Source: Gammaproteobacteria bacterium
GTDB lineage: Bacteria; Pseudomonadota; Gammaproteobacteria; Eutrophobiales; Eutrophobiaceae
Direction: 5' to 3'
Length of the DNA stretch: 62,770 bases
Assembly: GCA_028819495.1 (NCBI GenBank)
Contig: JAPPLI010000110.1
Span: 18,863 to 81,632 of the forward strand
Positions 1 to 11,569 of this stretch are shown here, in pieces (positions within the stretch are counted from its first letter, which is position 1; the number at the start of each line of letters is the position of its first letter). The notes below the pieces were generated by a model that saw only the letters and a program-made list of their open reading frames with translations, searched no databases and was not told where the DNA came from. A program made the position numbers and the translations under genes.

Positions 1-2110
1 ATCTTCTGCTGATCCTGGATACGTGACGGATGATCCTGATCCGCCTGATGATGTTGGCCAGGTGCACCCGGTCGGTGACCTCCACGACGAATTTCAGGGT
101 CGTATAGCGGTCATCCTTGTCATGCATTTCCACGCTGACGATATTGGCGTTGCAGGCGGCAATTTCCGTGGCGATCTTGGCCAGAACACCGCGCTGGTTG
201 GTGACTTCCACCCTGATGTTGGTAGGAAAGCTGCCGTCAATCTGTTCTTCCCAGGCAACATCGAGCCATTTGTCCGGATGATTTCTGAATTCCGTAACGT
301 TCGGACAGGTCTGGTGATGCACGACAATGCCGCGGCCCGTCGTGACGAATCCCAGAATTGGATCGCCGGGGATGGGCAGGCAGCACTTGGGAAAGTTGAC
401 GACCATACCCTCGGTCCCGCTGATGCTCAGCGGCGCATTATTTTTTCCTGATCTCTTTCGGGCCGGTACCGGTTTCTCCGTGAGTTGCCTTGCAACCAGG
501 GCGGCAATCCGGTTGCCCAACCCTATTTCCTGCAGTAATTCATTCCGGTCGTCCAGGTTGAATTCCTTCAGCAGTTTGGTCCATTGGGCAGGCTTGACTT
601 CATCATACCCGGAGGAGAATGTTTTGAGTTCCCTGACAAGCAGGCGCTTGCCCAGGGAGTGCGCCTCACTCGTTCGCAGATTTTTCAGGTAGTGCCTGAT
701 GTTTGCCCTGGCTTTCGCGGTAACGGCAAAATTCAACCAGGCGGGGTCCGGTTTTGCCCCGGGCGCGGTAATGACTTCGATGGTCTGTCCCGTGACAAGG
801 TGAGTGCTTAACGGCGCCAGGCGCCGGTCAATTCTGACTCCCACGCAACTGTTGCCTACGTCAGTATGAATTGCGTAGGCAAAGTCCACTGCCGTTGCTC
901 CCTTTTGCAGTTCGAAGATATCCCCCTTGGGCGTGAACGCATAAACGGATTCAGGGAACAGGTCGATTTTGACATGGTCCAGGAAGTCCTGGGGGTTGCC
1001 TGCCGTAGTCTGCATTTCCATGACGTGCTGTAACCATTCACGGGCGCGTTTGTGCGCGCCGGTGCGGTCGGATGACGGACCCGACTTGTACAACCAGTGA
1101 GCTGCAATGCCCACTTCGGCAACGTCGTTCATGTCTGTTGTCCTGATCTGCACTTCAAGGGGCACGCCGTACGGGCCGAACAGGATGGTATGCAGGGACT
1201 GGTACCCGTTTGACTTGGGAATCGCCACATAGTCCTTGAATTTCCCCGGAACCGGGCGGTACAGGTTGTGTACGGTGCCGACCACGCGGTAACAGGTATC
1301 TACTTCATCGACTATAATACGAAAGGCATAAACGTCGTGTACCTCGCTGAAGGAAAGGTCCTTTTCCAGCATCTTCCGGTAAATGCCATAGAGGTGTTTT
1401 TCCCTGCCGATTACCTTGGCCGGAATTTTTTCCTGTCTCAGCCGGCGTTTGATGGAGTTTCTTATCTTGTCGATTATCTCCTTGCGATGCCCCCTGGCCT
1501 TGATGATCTGTTCGTTCAGGATTCGATAGCGCAAGGGGTAGAGCGTCGCAAAGCCTAGGTCTTCCAGCTCCAGGCGAATGCTGTTTATCCCCAGGCGCTG
1601 GGCAATCGGCGCATAAATCTCCAGGGTTTCCCTGGCGATGCGTCGCCGCTTGGACGGCTCCAGCGCGCCCAGGGTACGCATGTTATGCAGGCGGTCGGCC
1701 AGTTTTACCATGATCACGCGGATATCACTGCTCATGGCCATCAGCATCTTGCGAAAGTTGTGAGCCTGGGCTTCCGCGTGTGAATCAAACTCAACCTGGG
1801 TCAGTTTACTGACGCCGTCAACCAGTTCCGCAACACCCTTGCCGAAGCGGCGCACGATTTCTTTCTTGTCGATGGCGGTATCTTCGATGACGTCGTGCAG
1901 GATGGCCGCCGCAAGAGTCTGGTGGTCCATATGCATATCACCAAGGATGCCGGCCACTTCCAGGGGGTGGCTGATGTATGGTTCACCACTTTTCCGGTGC
2001 TGTCCTTCGTGTGCCGAGGCGCTGAACTCATAGGCGCGGCGTACCTTTTCAACCTCATCAGAGGTGAGGTAGCCGCCTATCCTTTTCTCGAGTTCAGAAA
2101 TAGTCGTCAT
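1..2110 (-). CDS. spoT: bifunctional (p)ppGpp synthase/hydrolase SpoT (3' end cut by window edge)
   Basis: Makes and degrades the stringent-response alarmone (p)ppGpp in the cytoplasm. Translating from the ATG at 2110 gives an N-terminal HD hydrolase domain with the motif HDVIEDT, a synthetase domain with GREKHLYGIYRKM and a later KDYVAIPKSNGYQSLH stretch, a TGS domain, and a C-terminal ACT domain that is still open at base 1. About 703 codons are present, close to the 702 residues of E. coli SpoT, so only a few residues can be missing. The intact HD motif argues for SpoT/Rel rather than RelA. It is the last gene of gmk-rpoZ-spoT, a standard gammaproteobacterial order, with a 183-base gap from rpoZ in which I see no gene. 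Confidence 0.95.
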   Translation of the reverse strand, partial: MTTISELEKRIGGYLTSDEVEKVRRAYEFSASAHEGQHRKSGEPYISHPLEVAGILGDMHMDHQTLAAAILHDVIEDTAIDKKEIVRRFGKGVAELVDGVSKLTQVEFDSHAEAQAHNFRKMLMAMSSDIRVIMVKLADRLHNMRTLGALEPSKRRRIARETLEIYAPIAQRLGINSIRLELEDLGFATLYPLRYRILNEQIIKARGHRKEIIDKIRNSIKRRLRQEKIPAKVIGREKHLYGIYRKMLEKDLSFSEVHDVYAFRIIVDEVDTCYRVVGTVHNLYRPVPGKFKDYVAIPKSNGYQSLHTILFGPYGVPLEVQIRTTDMNDVAEVGIAAHWLYKSGPSSDRTGAHKRAREWLQHVMEMQTTAGNPQDFLDHVKIDLFPESVYAFTPKGDIFELQKGATAVDFAYAIHTDVGNSCVGVRIDRRLAPLSTHLVTGQTIEVITAPGAKPDPAWLNFAVTAKARANIRHYLKNLRTSEAHSLGKRLLVRELKTFSSGYDEVKPAQWTKLLKEFNLDDRNELLQEIGLGNRIAALVARQLTEKPVPARKRSGKNNAPLSISGTEGMVVNFPKCCLPIPGDPILGFVTTGRGIVVHHQTCPNVTEFRNHPDKWLDVAWEEQIDGSFPTNIRVEVTNQRGVLAKIATEIAACNANIVSVEMHDKDDRYTTLKFVVEVTDRVHLANIIRRIRIIRHVSRISRR

Positions 2111-2293
2111 AACGGAAAGTATAACCCGAGTTGCCGGAAAAAGGGGAAAACCCGCCCGCGGCAGCGGGGGCCGGCAAAGGTTCAGGGAATGGCGGTGAAG
2201 GGTCTGCGGTTACCGGCAGGGGACCGGTTCACAGTACGGTCGGAGGTTCAGGTCCTGAAGGAACCTCCGGGGCTCCTTGACTGGTATTTTGAT

Positions 2294-2578
2294 TCAGAAC
2301 GAATCTTCATTCGGCAGTTCCGCCGAGTCTACCGTCTGGAATTCGATGTCATCCATATCAGGCTCAAACCGGGGTTTGCCGATGGCTTCGATGTTCTCAT
2401 GCGTTACAACCCCTGCCGCGATTTCTCTCAATGCTATCACCGTGGGCTTGTTCGACTGATCTTCAATCAGGGGATCATTGCCCATCAGCAGCTGGCGGGT
2501 ACGTTTGCTTGCCAGCAAAACCAGGTCGTAGCGGTTTTCGAGATTTTCCAGACAGTCTTCTACAGTCAGTCTTGCCAT
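2294..2578 (-). CDS. rpoZ: RNA polymerase omega subunit
   Basis: Small subunit that helps beta-prime fold and assemble into RNA polymerase. The 94-residue product begins [20 protein letters not shown], the typical omega N-terminus, and continues with the conserved KRTRQLL and [14 protein letters not shown] stretches; length matches the family (about 90 residues). An upstream in-frame start exists but would add 41 unrelated residues overlapping gmk, so the ATG at 2578 is chosen. It lies 49 bases after gmk on the same strand and is probably cotranscribed with it and spoT. Confidence 0.95.
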   Translation of the reverse strand: MARLTVEDCLENLENRYDLVLLASKRTRQLLMGNDPLIEDQSNKPTVIALREIAAGVVTHENIEAIGKPRFEPDMDDIEFQTVDSAELPNEDSF

Positions 2579-2627
2579 GTGAATTCCTGCATAATAAAAG
2601 TTTGCCAAGTTTATCGGCAGTTCCGCC

Positions 2628-3251
2628 TCAATGCAATAGTTGCTTGAGCAAGGTATCGAAGTACTCCTGGTGCCGGCGATAATCGTGTCGGGCGCCGGCA
2701 ATGATTGCAGATAGCTGTTTCAGCGTTCTGTCAAAGAAATGATTTACCACCAGGTAGTCGAATTCCCCGTAATGTTCCATCTCGCTGACGGCATCCCGCA
2801 TACGGCGCCGGATATTCCGATCGTCATCGCCCCGCCCCTTCAGCCGCTCTTCCAGGGCCGCGAGTGAAGGGGGAAGGATAAAGATATTGACGGTATCCTT
2901 GATAATGGAACGTACCTGTTGCGCACCCTGCCAATCGATCTCCAGGATGATGTCCTTCCCATCGGCCAGTTGCTCTTGCACCCAGTCGTGCGATGTGCCG
3001 TAAAGATGATCAAAAACGGTAGCATGCTCGAGGAACGTGTTTTGCTCAAGCAGGGCCTGAAATTCGTCTTCATCGACAAAGAAATAATCCACCTCGTGCT
3101 TCTCACCGGTCCGCGGGGGGCGGGTCGTATGGGAAATGGAAACCGCCAAATCGGGAACGGCATCCACCAGTTCACGCACAAGGGAACTCTTTCCGGCGCC
3201 GGAAGGCGCGCAGATGATGAACAGGGTGCCTTTACATTTGTCAGTGGACAT
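2628..3251 (-). CDS. gmk: guanylate kinase
   Basis: Phosphorylates GMP to GDP, linking purine salvage to nucleotide pools and so to (p)ppGpp made by the neighbouring spoT. The 207-residue product has the P-loop APSGAGKSS near residue 15, the GMP-binding [17 protein letters not shown] region and the IDWQGAQQV segment, all diagnostic of the family, and a typical length. An AAAGGA ribosome site precedes the ATG. Its start lies only 17 bases after the stop of the accessory ATPase operon, so gmk-rpoZ-spoT could receive read-through from that operon. Confidence 0.97.
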   Translation of the reverse strand: MSTDKCKGTLFIICAPSGAGKSSLVRELVDAVPDLAVSISHTTRPPRTGEKHEVDYFFVDEDEFQALLEQNTFLEHATVFDHLYGTSHDWVQEQLADGKDIILEIDWQGAQQVRSIIKDTVNIFILPPSLAALEERLKGRGDDDRNIRRRMRDAVSEMEHYGEFDYLVVNHFFDRTLKQLSAIIAGARHDYRRHQEYFDTLLKQLLH

Positions 3252-3268
3252 TATTTTCCTTTGCTCCG

Positions 3269-5317
3269 CTATGCTGGAACTGCCTGTGTATTATTCTGCG
3301 ATCGTTTTTCATTGATTCGATTTCGAATGTCCTCGGCCACTTCAAGCATTTCTACCGGAGCGCGCACTGACTCACCGGCATATTGGCGCAGGGCGATAAC
3401 CAGTGGTTCAAGTGTAGCCGATTTTGCGCTGTCGCCAGACAGGGTTTCGACCAGATCATACTCCGATGCGCCGGCCGCAATCAAGTTTAGCACAATGCGA
3501 ATTATCTCTTGTACCATAGTTTCATCATCAGGTTTGAACGTAGCGTATGCATGACGGAATACTTCCAATGCGGCCTGTGTTTCTCCCTGCAACTGCAATG
3601 CCTCCGTACGAAGACACAACACTTGCCACCTGAACTTGACTTCTGTATCACCAGTCAAATATACCCCGAGTCTTCCCTCAAGTTCATCGCATGTGTGTAG
3701 AGCTTCATCCGTGTACAGGTTCTGGATCAGCCCCATAGATTTACTACTCAATGCCCAGGCAACTGCCCACTGAATATCCGGTGAGTCGCTACGGCCGAAA
3801 CGTTCAACCACCTCATCATAGATGGTAACGGCGGCTTCTGAATCACCAAGCTTCGTTCGAATATATCCTTTTATTAATAACACGATAGCAACATACGAAT
3901 CAGGCGATTCAGGCAAAGCTGTTAGTTGATCTATGAGTTCGATTACTTTTTCCAACGCTCCCCCATTGAGCGCTGCGATAATCTCCTGTAACAATCGTTC
4001 GCTCTGTTCATTGTCGGTTCTTGTCATGCCGGAATACATGCTGTTAAATTGAGGAAGTTCTGGAATTGCCCTGTAGAACCCCTCAAGAATAGCTGGCGAG
4101 TCCTCCACCTCCAGACTTATCCTTTGCATTATTTCTTTCTGTTCCGTTTCGCTGTAGAACACAGTCATAAAAAGAATAAGGTTTTTTACTATGTCCGCTT
4201 CATCGCGTTCGCGCCTCAGTTTGTAATAGATGCTGTACAGTCGTTCTGAAGCGCTGTACAGGCGCTTTTTACCGCTTCCTTCCACAAGCACAGCCCCTCG
4301 ATTTATCAATCGCCCAAGCATTGTTGATACGGTCCGAACGTCCATGTGAGCCCGATTTGCAATCTCCCCGGTTTTAGATGGTTGCCAGAGGTCAAGCACT
4401 GCAACATATACTCGCCGCTCGGTATTTGCCAGCGCCTGCAGGTGACTGCGAAAGTACTCCGTGTGTTCGTCGACGAGTGTTACCAGTTCCTCCATCAACT
4501 TGCGCAGTGACCGGTGTCTTGTGAAGCCGGCAAGGATGACCAATAGACGTGGATTACCCCCGGTCAGTATTTGAAGCGGCCTGATCTCGCGTCCCCGAAC
4601 TGAATCGCCGCTGATTACCTGCCATAAATCACCACATTCTTCGGTTGTCAACGGTTCCAGGTCAACGATTCGGAATAATTCGAAGAACGGTTGGCTGGCA
4701 TCGTCCAAACCTTTGAACCGCGTAGTGGCGGATGCAAGCAGTATTATCTGCGGTTCTGACTGCAATATTGCCCGCAATTTCCAGCCAAAATCCTTATCCA
4801 GGTTTTCCAACGATTGCAGGTTCTCGACCATGAGCACGAGTTTTTTCCCTGAACGGTCAGCGGCTTCCAGAACGGCGGCACGAGCGCGTTCCTCGAGTGC
4901 TTGTTCCCGCCAATGTCTGTTGAGGTCATCATGTGTGCGTCGCAGTTCGGTCGCGAAGGCGGGATCATGTGCAGCGCACTCCTTGGCAAGGTAGAACAAT
5001 GTCTCCAGCCAGAAATCGGCCATGCCGTAAATCTCCTGGTTCTCTTCCATGAAACGTACCGGCACCAGGTGATCCGAGAACTCGTTCTTTGTGCGTATTT
5101 CGGCAGCTATGCGAGCCAACAGCATGGTTTTTCCCCGTCCACGAGGCGCGGTGATCAGGGTATGTTGGCAGGATGGTGATTCGATATTGTCCCGCAGCAC
5201 CTCAAGAATGGTGTCGCATTCGCGCTTCCTTACTACAAACTGTTCTATCACTTCTCCATCAGACTGGAATGTTCCCGGATTGAACTTGCGGATTGGGCGG
5301 TCGGGTGATTCTTTCAC
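3269..5317 (-). CDS. AAA/STAND-like ATPase with winged helix and TPR-like C-terminus
   Basis: Unnamed ATPase of 682 residues. Residues 57-64 form a Walker A loop (APRGRGKT) and about 160-167 a Walker B strand ending in VEN, where Glu stands in the usual Asp position. About residue 300 onward has a winged-helix-like segment (KTGEIANRAHMDVRTVSTMLGR). The C-terminal half is helical and TPR-like, with repeated Glu/Leu/Ala-rich helices. This is the architecture of signalling ATPases that sense through repeats; no catalytic effector domain is recognisable. The GTG at 5317 is preferred because GGTGAGG lies just upstream and it leaves a 17-base gap from the partner ATPase; a GTG at 5395 would overlap that gene by 61 bases. 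Function unknown; a defence or stress role is inference from context. Confidence 0.8.
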   Translation of the reverse strand: MKESPDRPIRKFNPGTFQSDGEVIEQFVVRKRECDTILEVLRDNIESPSCQHTLITAPRGRGKTMLLARIAAEIRTKNEFSDHLVPVRFMEENQEIYGMADFWLETLFYLAKECAAHDPAFATELRRTHDDLNRHWREQALEERARAAVLEAADRSGKKLVLMVENLQSLENLDKDFGWKLRAILQSEPQIILLASATTRFKGLDDASQPFFELFRIVDLEPLTTEECGDLWQVISGDSVRGREIRPLQILTGGNPRLLVILAGFTRHRSLRKLMEELVTLVDEHTEYFRSHLQALANTERRVYVAVLDLWQPSKTGEIANRAHMDVRTVSTMLGRLINRGAVLVEGSGKKRLYSASERLYSIYYKLRRERDEADIVKNLILFMTVFYSETEQKEIMQRISLEVEDSPAILEGFYRAIPELPQFNSMYSGMTRTDNEQSERLLQEIIAALNGGALEKVIELIDQLTALPESPDSYVAIVLLIKGYIRTKLGDSEAAVTIYDEVVERFGRSDSPDIQWAVAWALSSKSMGLIQNLYTDEALHTCDELEGRLGVYLTGDTEVKFRWQVLCLRTEALQLQGETQAALEVFRHAYATFKPDDETMVQEIIRIVLNLIAAGASEYDLVETLSGDSAKSATLEPLVIALRQYAGESVRAPVEMLEVAEDIRNRINEKRSQNNTQAVPA

Positions 5318-5334
5318 TGAAGTCGCCTCACCCG

Positions 5335-6558
5335 TTAATCGTCTGATTGGCGGCTTCCGAGCGGTGTATAATGTCCACGAAAACGTGCTGCCCACCAGTC
5401 CTTCAACAAGCGTGACGGAAAGCGGTAACCATCATCAGCGAGTTTGAGATAGCCATCGTGTACCAGGACTTCGAGAGTATCCGAAATACGTCCGGCTATA
5501 TCATCAACCACAGTTGTGTACAACTGAGCAAGACAATGTTGTGCATCCTCAGTGAATACCTCTTGGGTGGCTGCCTCAGCAAGTATCTCCATCGCTATTG
5601 AGAAGCTTTCATCTTCCAGGGCTTCCTTCAAACGTGTCTGATAGTGATCAAGGTCGTTTTGTCCCGGTGGTCCAAGAAGTTCAGTACGATAGACTTCGCT
5701 TACATCCTCCACCCTTACTCGGTCTCGTCCCTGCATTATGCCGAAATCTCGCAGACGAGCGAAAAAGGATTGAACATGATGTGGAATGCCAACTCCCATC
5801 GCTTCGTATACGGCATTCGCCACACCGTCCTCTATGTCCAGTTGATAATTCTCTGCAAGAAGATTAAAACATTTGATGCTGGTATCCCGGTCCCAAGGGG
5901 CAAGGTGGTAAGGATGAAGGTGGTTGATCCGGTCAGACATGCCTAGCCTGCGTACAAGGGGTTCGAGCCCTATACTTCCCGAAATAACGAGGGAAGGCGA
6001 ATTGTCTCCAAGAGACTGAAGCACCTTGCGCAACCAACTCAAAAATTCGTCAACCCGTTGCGCATCGCCATCATGCTGAAGCATTCGTTTGAGGAAAATG
6101 GGTAGCTCATCAATTACCAGAAGTACCGGTTTATCGTGTATTGCACATGCCTGAAATAGCTGCTCCCCGTGATGTCGCCAGCTTCCGGCATCCAGCCCGG
6201 CGCGGATTTTCACGCTGAAATCGTAAGCGCTTATTTCCTGGACGTTGACATTCAACCAGCGTTTCATCCCGCTGGCGAAACGCGACGATATTGAACGCAC
6301 TGGATGTACTGCACGGGCAATTTCCGCTATTGCATCTTCTGCACATGTCGCGCCTTCGACATCAGCAAAAAGAAATACCCAGTCCAGGGTCTCAAGGCGG
6401 CGTCCCAATTCCATAACGACACTGGTCTTTCCCATGCGCCGTTGTCCCGTGAGTAATACATGATTACGGTCGTTCACGTAATTTTCCAGTATTTTCAAAT
6501 CGGCGTCGCGGTCAAAGAAGTCATCTCCGCAGACCCAACGTCCGGTTGAAGATCTCAT
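5335..6558 (-). CDS. AAA ATPase, archaeal-ATPase/AAA_16-like, first gene of a two-ATPase operon
   Basis: Unnamed 407-residue ATPase. Walker A (GQRRMGKT) is at residues 38-45 and Walker B (VLLVIDE) at about 145-151, followed by a sensor-like strand SLVISGS. The last 80 residues form a winged-helix module ending FPSRLLKDWWAARF, as in the archaeal-type ATPase_2 families. The start is the ATG at 6558 because AAGGAG lies nine bases upstream; an in-frame TTG at 6579 falls inside the operator. It is followed 17 bases later by the second ATPase, so the two are probably made together and may act as a pair. The operon is transcribed from the palindrome-flanked promoter just upstream. Function not recognised. 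Confidence 0.82.
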   Translation of the reverse strand: MRSSTGRWVCGDDFFDRDADLKILENYVNDRNHVLLTGQRRMGKTSVVMELGRRLETLDWVFLFADVEGATCAEDAIAEIARAVHPVRSISSRFASGMKRWLNVNVQEISAYDFSVKIRAGLDAGSWRHHGEQLFQACAIHDKPVLLVIDELPIFLKRMLQHDGDAQRVDEFLSWLRKVLQSLGDNSPSLVISGSIGLEPLVRRLGMSDRINHLHPYHLAPWDRDTSIKCFNLLAENYQLDIEDGVANAVYEAMGVGIPHHVQSFFARLRDFGIMQGRDRVRVEDVSEVYRTELLGPPGQNDLDHYQTRLKEALEDESFSIAMEILAEAATQEVFTEDAQHCLAQLYTTVVDDIAGRISDTLEVLVHDGYLKLADDGYRFPSRLLKDWWAARFRGHYTPLGSRQSDD

Positions 6559-6574
6559 GATTTTCTGCTCCTTA

Positions 6575-6633
6575 TTCAACAGTTTTGTTGAATTAAATCA
6601 TACAACAAAAATGATGTCAACAGATTTGTTGAA
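6575..6633 (-). promoter_or_regulatory. sigma70-type promoter overlapped by two copies of a TTCAACA-N4-TGTTGAA palindrome
   Basis: On the minus strand TTGACA (6620-6615) and TTTAAT (6597-6592) are separated by exactly 17 bases. An 18-base palindrome, TTCAACAGTTTTGTTGAA, lies at 6575-6592 next to the -10, and a second copy with one altered end base lies at 6616-6633 over the -35. A bound dimer at both sites would block polymerase. No dedicated repressor gene is adjacent; one of the two winged-helix ATPases is a candidate autoregulator (inference). Confidence 0.75.
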
Positions 6634-6759
6634 TAATAAGTAATCCTTGATAAGCAAAGCCGGCGCAGAATATTTGATCCTGCAATCCCGCATCATTACC
6701 AGAATTAACGCCAGGCACGGACAGCCTGGTGGTTATTACTCGAACTCCCCTGGTGCGGC

Positions 6760-6786
6760 TTGACAGGCATGACCGACAAGTATAGT
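6760..6786 (+). promoter_or_regulatory. possible promoter for the methyltransferase-HNH gene
   Basis: TTGACA at 6760-6765 and TATAGT at 6781-6786 are good hexamers but only 15 bases apart, shorter than ideal. They lie 20 bases before the methyltransferase start and point away from the ATPase promoter. Confidence 0.4.
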
Positions 6787-6805
6787 TTGCAGTTCGGGGA
6801 AAATC

Positions 6806-9411
<2,606 letters not shown>

Positions 9412-9433
9412 GATGGGTAAGGTCAGAAGTGCA

Positions 9434-9476
9434 GGGGTCAGAGTAAAATTTCTGAAAGAATTTTTACTCTGACCCC
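9434..9476. repeat. palindromic GGGGTCAGAGTAA repeat, copy 1
   Basis: An inverted repeat whose arms read GGGGTCAGAGTAAAA and its complement, with a short A/T-rich middle. About ten related copies occur across the window between genes. It could fold as a hairpin in RNA. The form is that of REP/REPIN elements mobilised by REP-associated tyrosine transposases; no such transposase is in the window. Confidence 0.85.
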
Positions 9477-9493
9477 ATCTATCCCGAAATGGT

Positions 9494-9536
9494 GGGGTCA
9501 GAGTAAAATTTCTGACGAAATTCTTACTCTGACCCC
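9494..9536. repeat. palindromic GGGGTCAGAGTAA repeat, copy 2
   Basis: Second copy only 17 bases after copy 1, in the same arrangement, making a tandem pair in the gap between adenine deaminase and hydroxyisourate hydrolase. The pair could act as a transcript stabiliser or weak terminator inside the operon. Confidence 0.85.
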
Positions 9537-9583
9537 GAGAGTCATGAGTTTTGCCAGGGTTCTGCTAGAATTATCTGAATAAT

Positions 9584-9937
9584 ATGGGTTTTCTCACCAC
9601 ACATGTTCTGGATACGGCGCACGGCGTGCCGGCAGCGGGTATGGCCATCGAGTTGTTTTCGATTGATGACGACAATCGTACCCTGGTTAAATCCACCATC
9701 ACAAACCCCGACGGCCGTTGCGATAGTCCTCTGTTGGAAGGCGATGATTTCAGGGCCGGCGTCTGGGAACTGGTGTTTCACACAGCCGGGTATTTTACGG
9801 AGCGGGGAGTTGAGTTGCCGGATCCCCCCTTTCTTGACCGGGTGACATTGCGTTTCGGCATTGCCGGAGCCGTTGAGCACTATCATGTACCCCTGCTGGT
9901 CTCGCCCTGGAGCTACAGCACTTATCGCGGCAGTTGA
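9584..9937 (+). CDS. uraH: 5-hydroxyisourate hydrolase (transthyretin-like)
   Basis: Hydrolyses 5-hydroxyisourate, the product of urate oxidation, to OHCU. The 117-residue protein begins [19 protein letters not shown] and ends [11 protein letters not shown]; the HVLD start and the YSTYRGS tail are the family hallmarks and carry the active-site His, Arg and Tyr/Ser residues. It acts after PuuD, encoded 5 kb downstream in the same cluster. The xdhA start lies four bases past its stop. OHCU decarboxylase (uraD) is not in the window, so the final step to allantoin is encoded elsewhere or is spontaneous. Confidence 0.93.
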   Translation: MGFLTTHVLDTAHGVPAAGMAIELFSIDDDNRTLVKSTITNPDGRCDSPLLEGDDFRAGVWELVFHTAGYFTERGVELPDPPFLDRVTLRFGIAGAVEHYHVPLLVSPWSYSTYRGS

Positions 9938-9941
9938 TGCC

Positions 9942-11468
9942 ATGCCCGGTACAAACAATAACGGCGAGAACAACGGAACAATACGCTTCCTGCTGGATGA
10001 TCGTGTACATGAAGTCGCAAACGTCGCGCCGGCTACCACCGTATTGAATTACCTGAGGGAAGACCTGCAACGCACAGGTTCCAAGGAAGGCTGTGCCGAG
10101 GGAGATTGCGGCGCCTGTACCGTGGTCGTTGCCGACCTGGACGGGCAACGGGTGCGGTTCCGCTCTGTCAATTCCTGTATCCAGTTCCTGCCGACCCTGA
10201 ACGGCAAGGCCTTGTATACCGTGGAGAGTCTGAAGAAACTCGGCAAAAACGGACTGCATCCCGTGCAACAGGCCCTGGTGGACTGTCACGGTTCCCAGTG
10301 CGGCTTTTGTACTCCGGGGTTTGTCATGTCCCTGTTTGCACTGTACCGGAGCAACGCCGGGCCGAGCCGGGCGGAGATTGATGATGCGCTGTCAGGGAAC
10401 CTCTGCCGATGTACCGGTTACCGGCCCATCATCAGCGCCGCGGGCAGGATGTACGACTATGGACAGGACCTGCTCGATGAACGTGAACTGGAACGGCGCC
10501 TCGAGGAAATCCGCCCCGATGTTTCCCTTGAGTTGCCCGACCGGGACGCCTCCCATTCGGGAACTGCGGGGAACCTCGCCAGTGGAGTTCAGAGCAGGTT
10601 TCTTGCCCCGGAAACACTGTCCGAACTGGCGGAGCTGTTGATGCGGCACCCTGATGCCACCATCCTGGCCGGCGGCACCGACGTGGGCCTGTGGGTTACC
10701 AAGGAATACCGGGAGCTTCCCGCCATCATCTACCTCGGCCGGATCGGCGAACTGGACTACATCGATGAGACCGAAGAGCGCCTGGAGGTCGGCGCGGCAA
10801 CAAGTCTTACCGATGCGTTTACGGCCCTGGAAAAGCACTATCCCGAACTGTATGAAATCATGCGCCGGTTTGCCTCGCCACCCATCCGCAATGCCGCAAC
10901 CCTGTGCGGCAATATCGCCAACGGCTCACCCATCGGTGATACCATGCCGGCGCTGATCAGCCTGGGCGCTGACCTGGTGCTGCGGCGCGGCGGCAGCACG
11001 CGCCGGTTACCCCTGGACGAATTTTACCTGGACTATCGCAAAACAGCCCTGCAGCCGTCGGAGTTCGTACAGGCCGTGCGGATTCCATTGCCGCAGGGAA
11101 CCGGCAGGCATTTCCGCTCCTACAAGATCGCCAAACGCTACGACCAGGACATCTCATCGGTTTGCGGCGCTTACTGGGTGCAGATAGAGGCGGATGCGGT
11201 TGCCGATGCGCGCATCTGCTATGGCGGCATGGCCGCGGTCCCGCAAAGGGCAAGCCTTTGCGAAGCCGCATTGCGCGGCCGCCCCTGGAATGAAACAACG
11301 GTCGAAACGGCGGTCGAGGCCCTGTCCGGGGATTATCAACCGCTGACCGACATGCGCGCCTCGGCTGCATACCGCCTGCGCGTGGCAGGCAACTTGCTGA
11401 AACGGTTCTACCTGGAAACGACAGGTGCTGAAGCAGCGAATATTTGGGAATATCCGGGGTCAGAGTAA
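9942..11468 (+). CDS. xdhA: xanthine dehydrogenase small subunit (2Fe-2S plus FAD domains)
   Basis: Carries electrons from the molybdenum centre to NAD. The 508-residue protein has the first 2Fe-2S site (CAEGDCGACTVV, about residues 50-61), the second (CGFCTPG and CRCTGYRP) and from about 200 an FAD_binding_5 domain with ILAGGTDVGLWVTK and CGNIANGSPIGD. The ATG at 9942 is chosen; longer in-frame starts overlap uraH. The last codons (P-G-S-E-stop) are written by a half copy of the GGGGTCAGAGTAA repeat, so the natural C-terminus has been replaced or extended. It is separated from xdhB by a 101-base gap filled by a full repeat copy. Confidence 0.93.
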   Translation: MPGTNNNGENNGTIRFLLDDRVHEVANVAPATTVLNYLREDLQRTGSKEGCAEGDCGACTVVVADLDGQRVRFRSVNSCIQFLPTLNGKALYTVESLKKLGKNGLHPVQQALVDCHGSQCGFCTPGFVMSLFALYRSNAGPSRAEIDDALSGNLCRCTGYRPIISAAGRMYDYGQDLLDERELERRLEEIRPDVSLELPDRDASHSGTAGNLASGVQSRFLAPETLSELAELLMRHPDATILAGGTDVGLWVTKEYRELPAIIYLGRIGELDYIDETEERLEVGAATSLTDAFTALEKHYPELYEIMRRFASPPIRNAATLCGNIANGSPIGDTMPALISLGADLVLRRGGSTRRLPLDEFYLDYRKTALQPSEFVQAVRIPLPQGTGRHFRSYKIAKRYDQDISSVCGAYWVQIEADAVADARICYGGMAAVPQRASLCEAALRGRPWNETTVETAVEALSGDYQPLTDMRASAAYRLRVAGNLLKRFYLETTGAEAANIWEYPGSE

Positions 11469-11539
11469 AAACCCATGATGATGTATATAGAAAGGTGGGG
11501 TCGGAGTAAGAAATTCGCCAGAATTTTTACTCTGACCCC
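11456..11539. repeat. GGGGTCAGAGTAA repeats: half copy ending xdhA plus full palindrome
   Basis: A half-site at 11456-11470 overlaps the end of xdhA and supplies its stop codon. A full palindrome follows at 11497-11539 with one change (TCGGAG) in its left arm. Together they fill most of the xdhA-xdhB gap. Confidence 0.85.
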
Positions 11540-11569
11540 ATATATCGCAACAGGAGTTAAAGCCGGGAT

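Noticed and set aside
6558-6579. TTG at 6579 as start of the first ATPase.
   Set aside because: It lies inside the operator palindrome; the ATG at 6558 has AAGGAG at the right distance.
9861-9942. Longer start for XdhA at 9861.
   Set aside because: It would overlap uraH and the extra residues are unlike the family; the ATG at 9942 gives the normal N-terminus.
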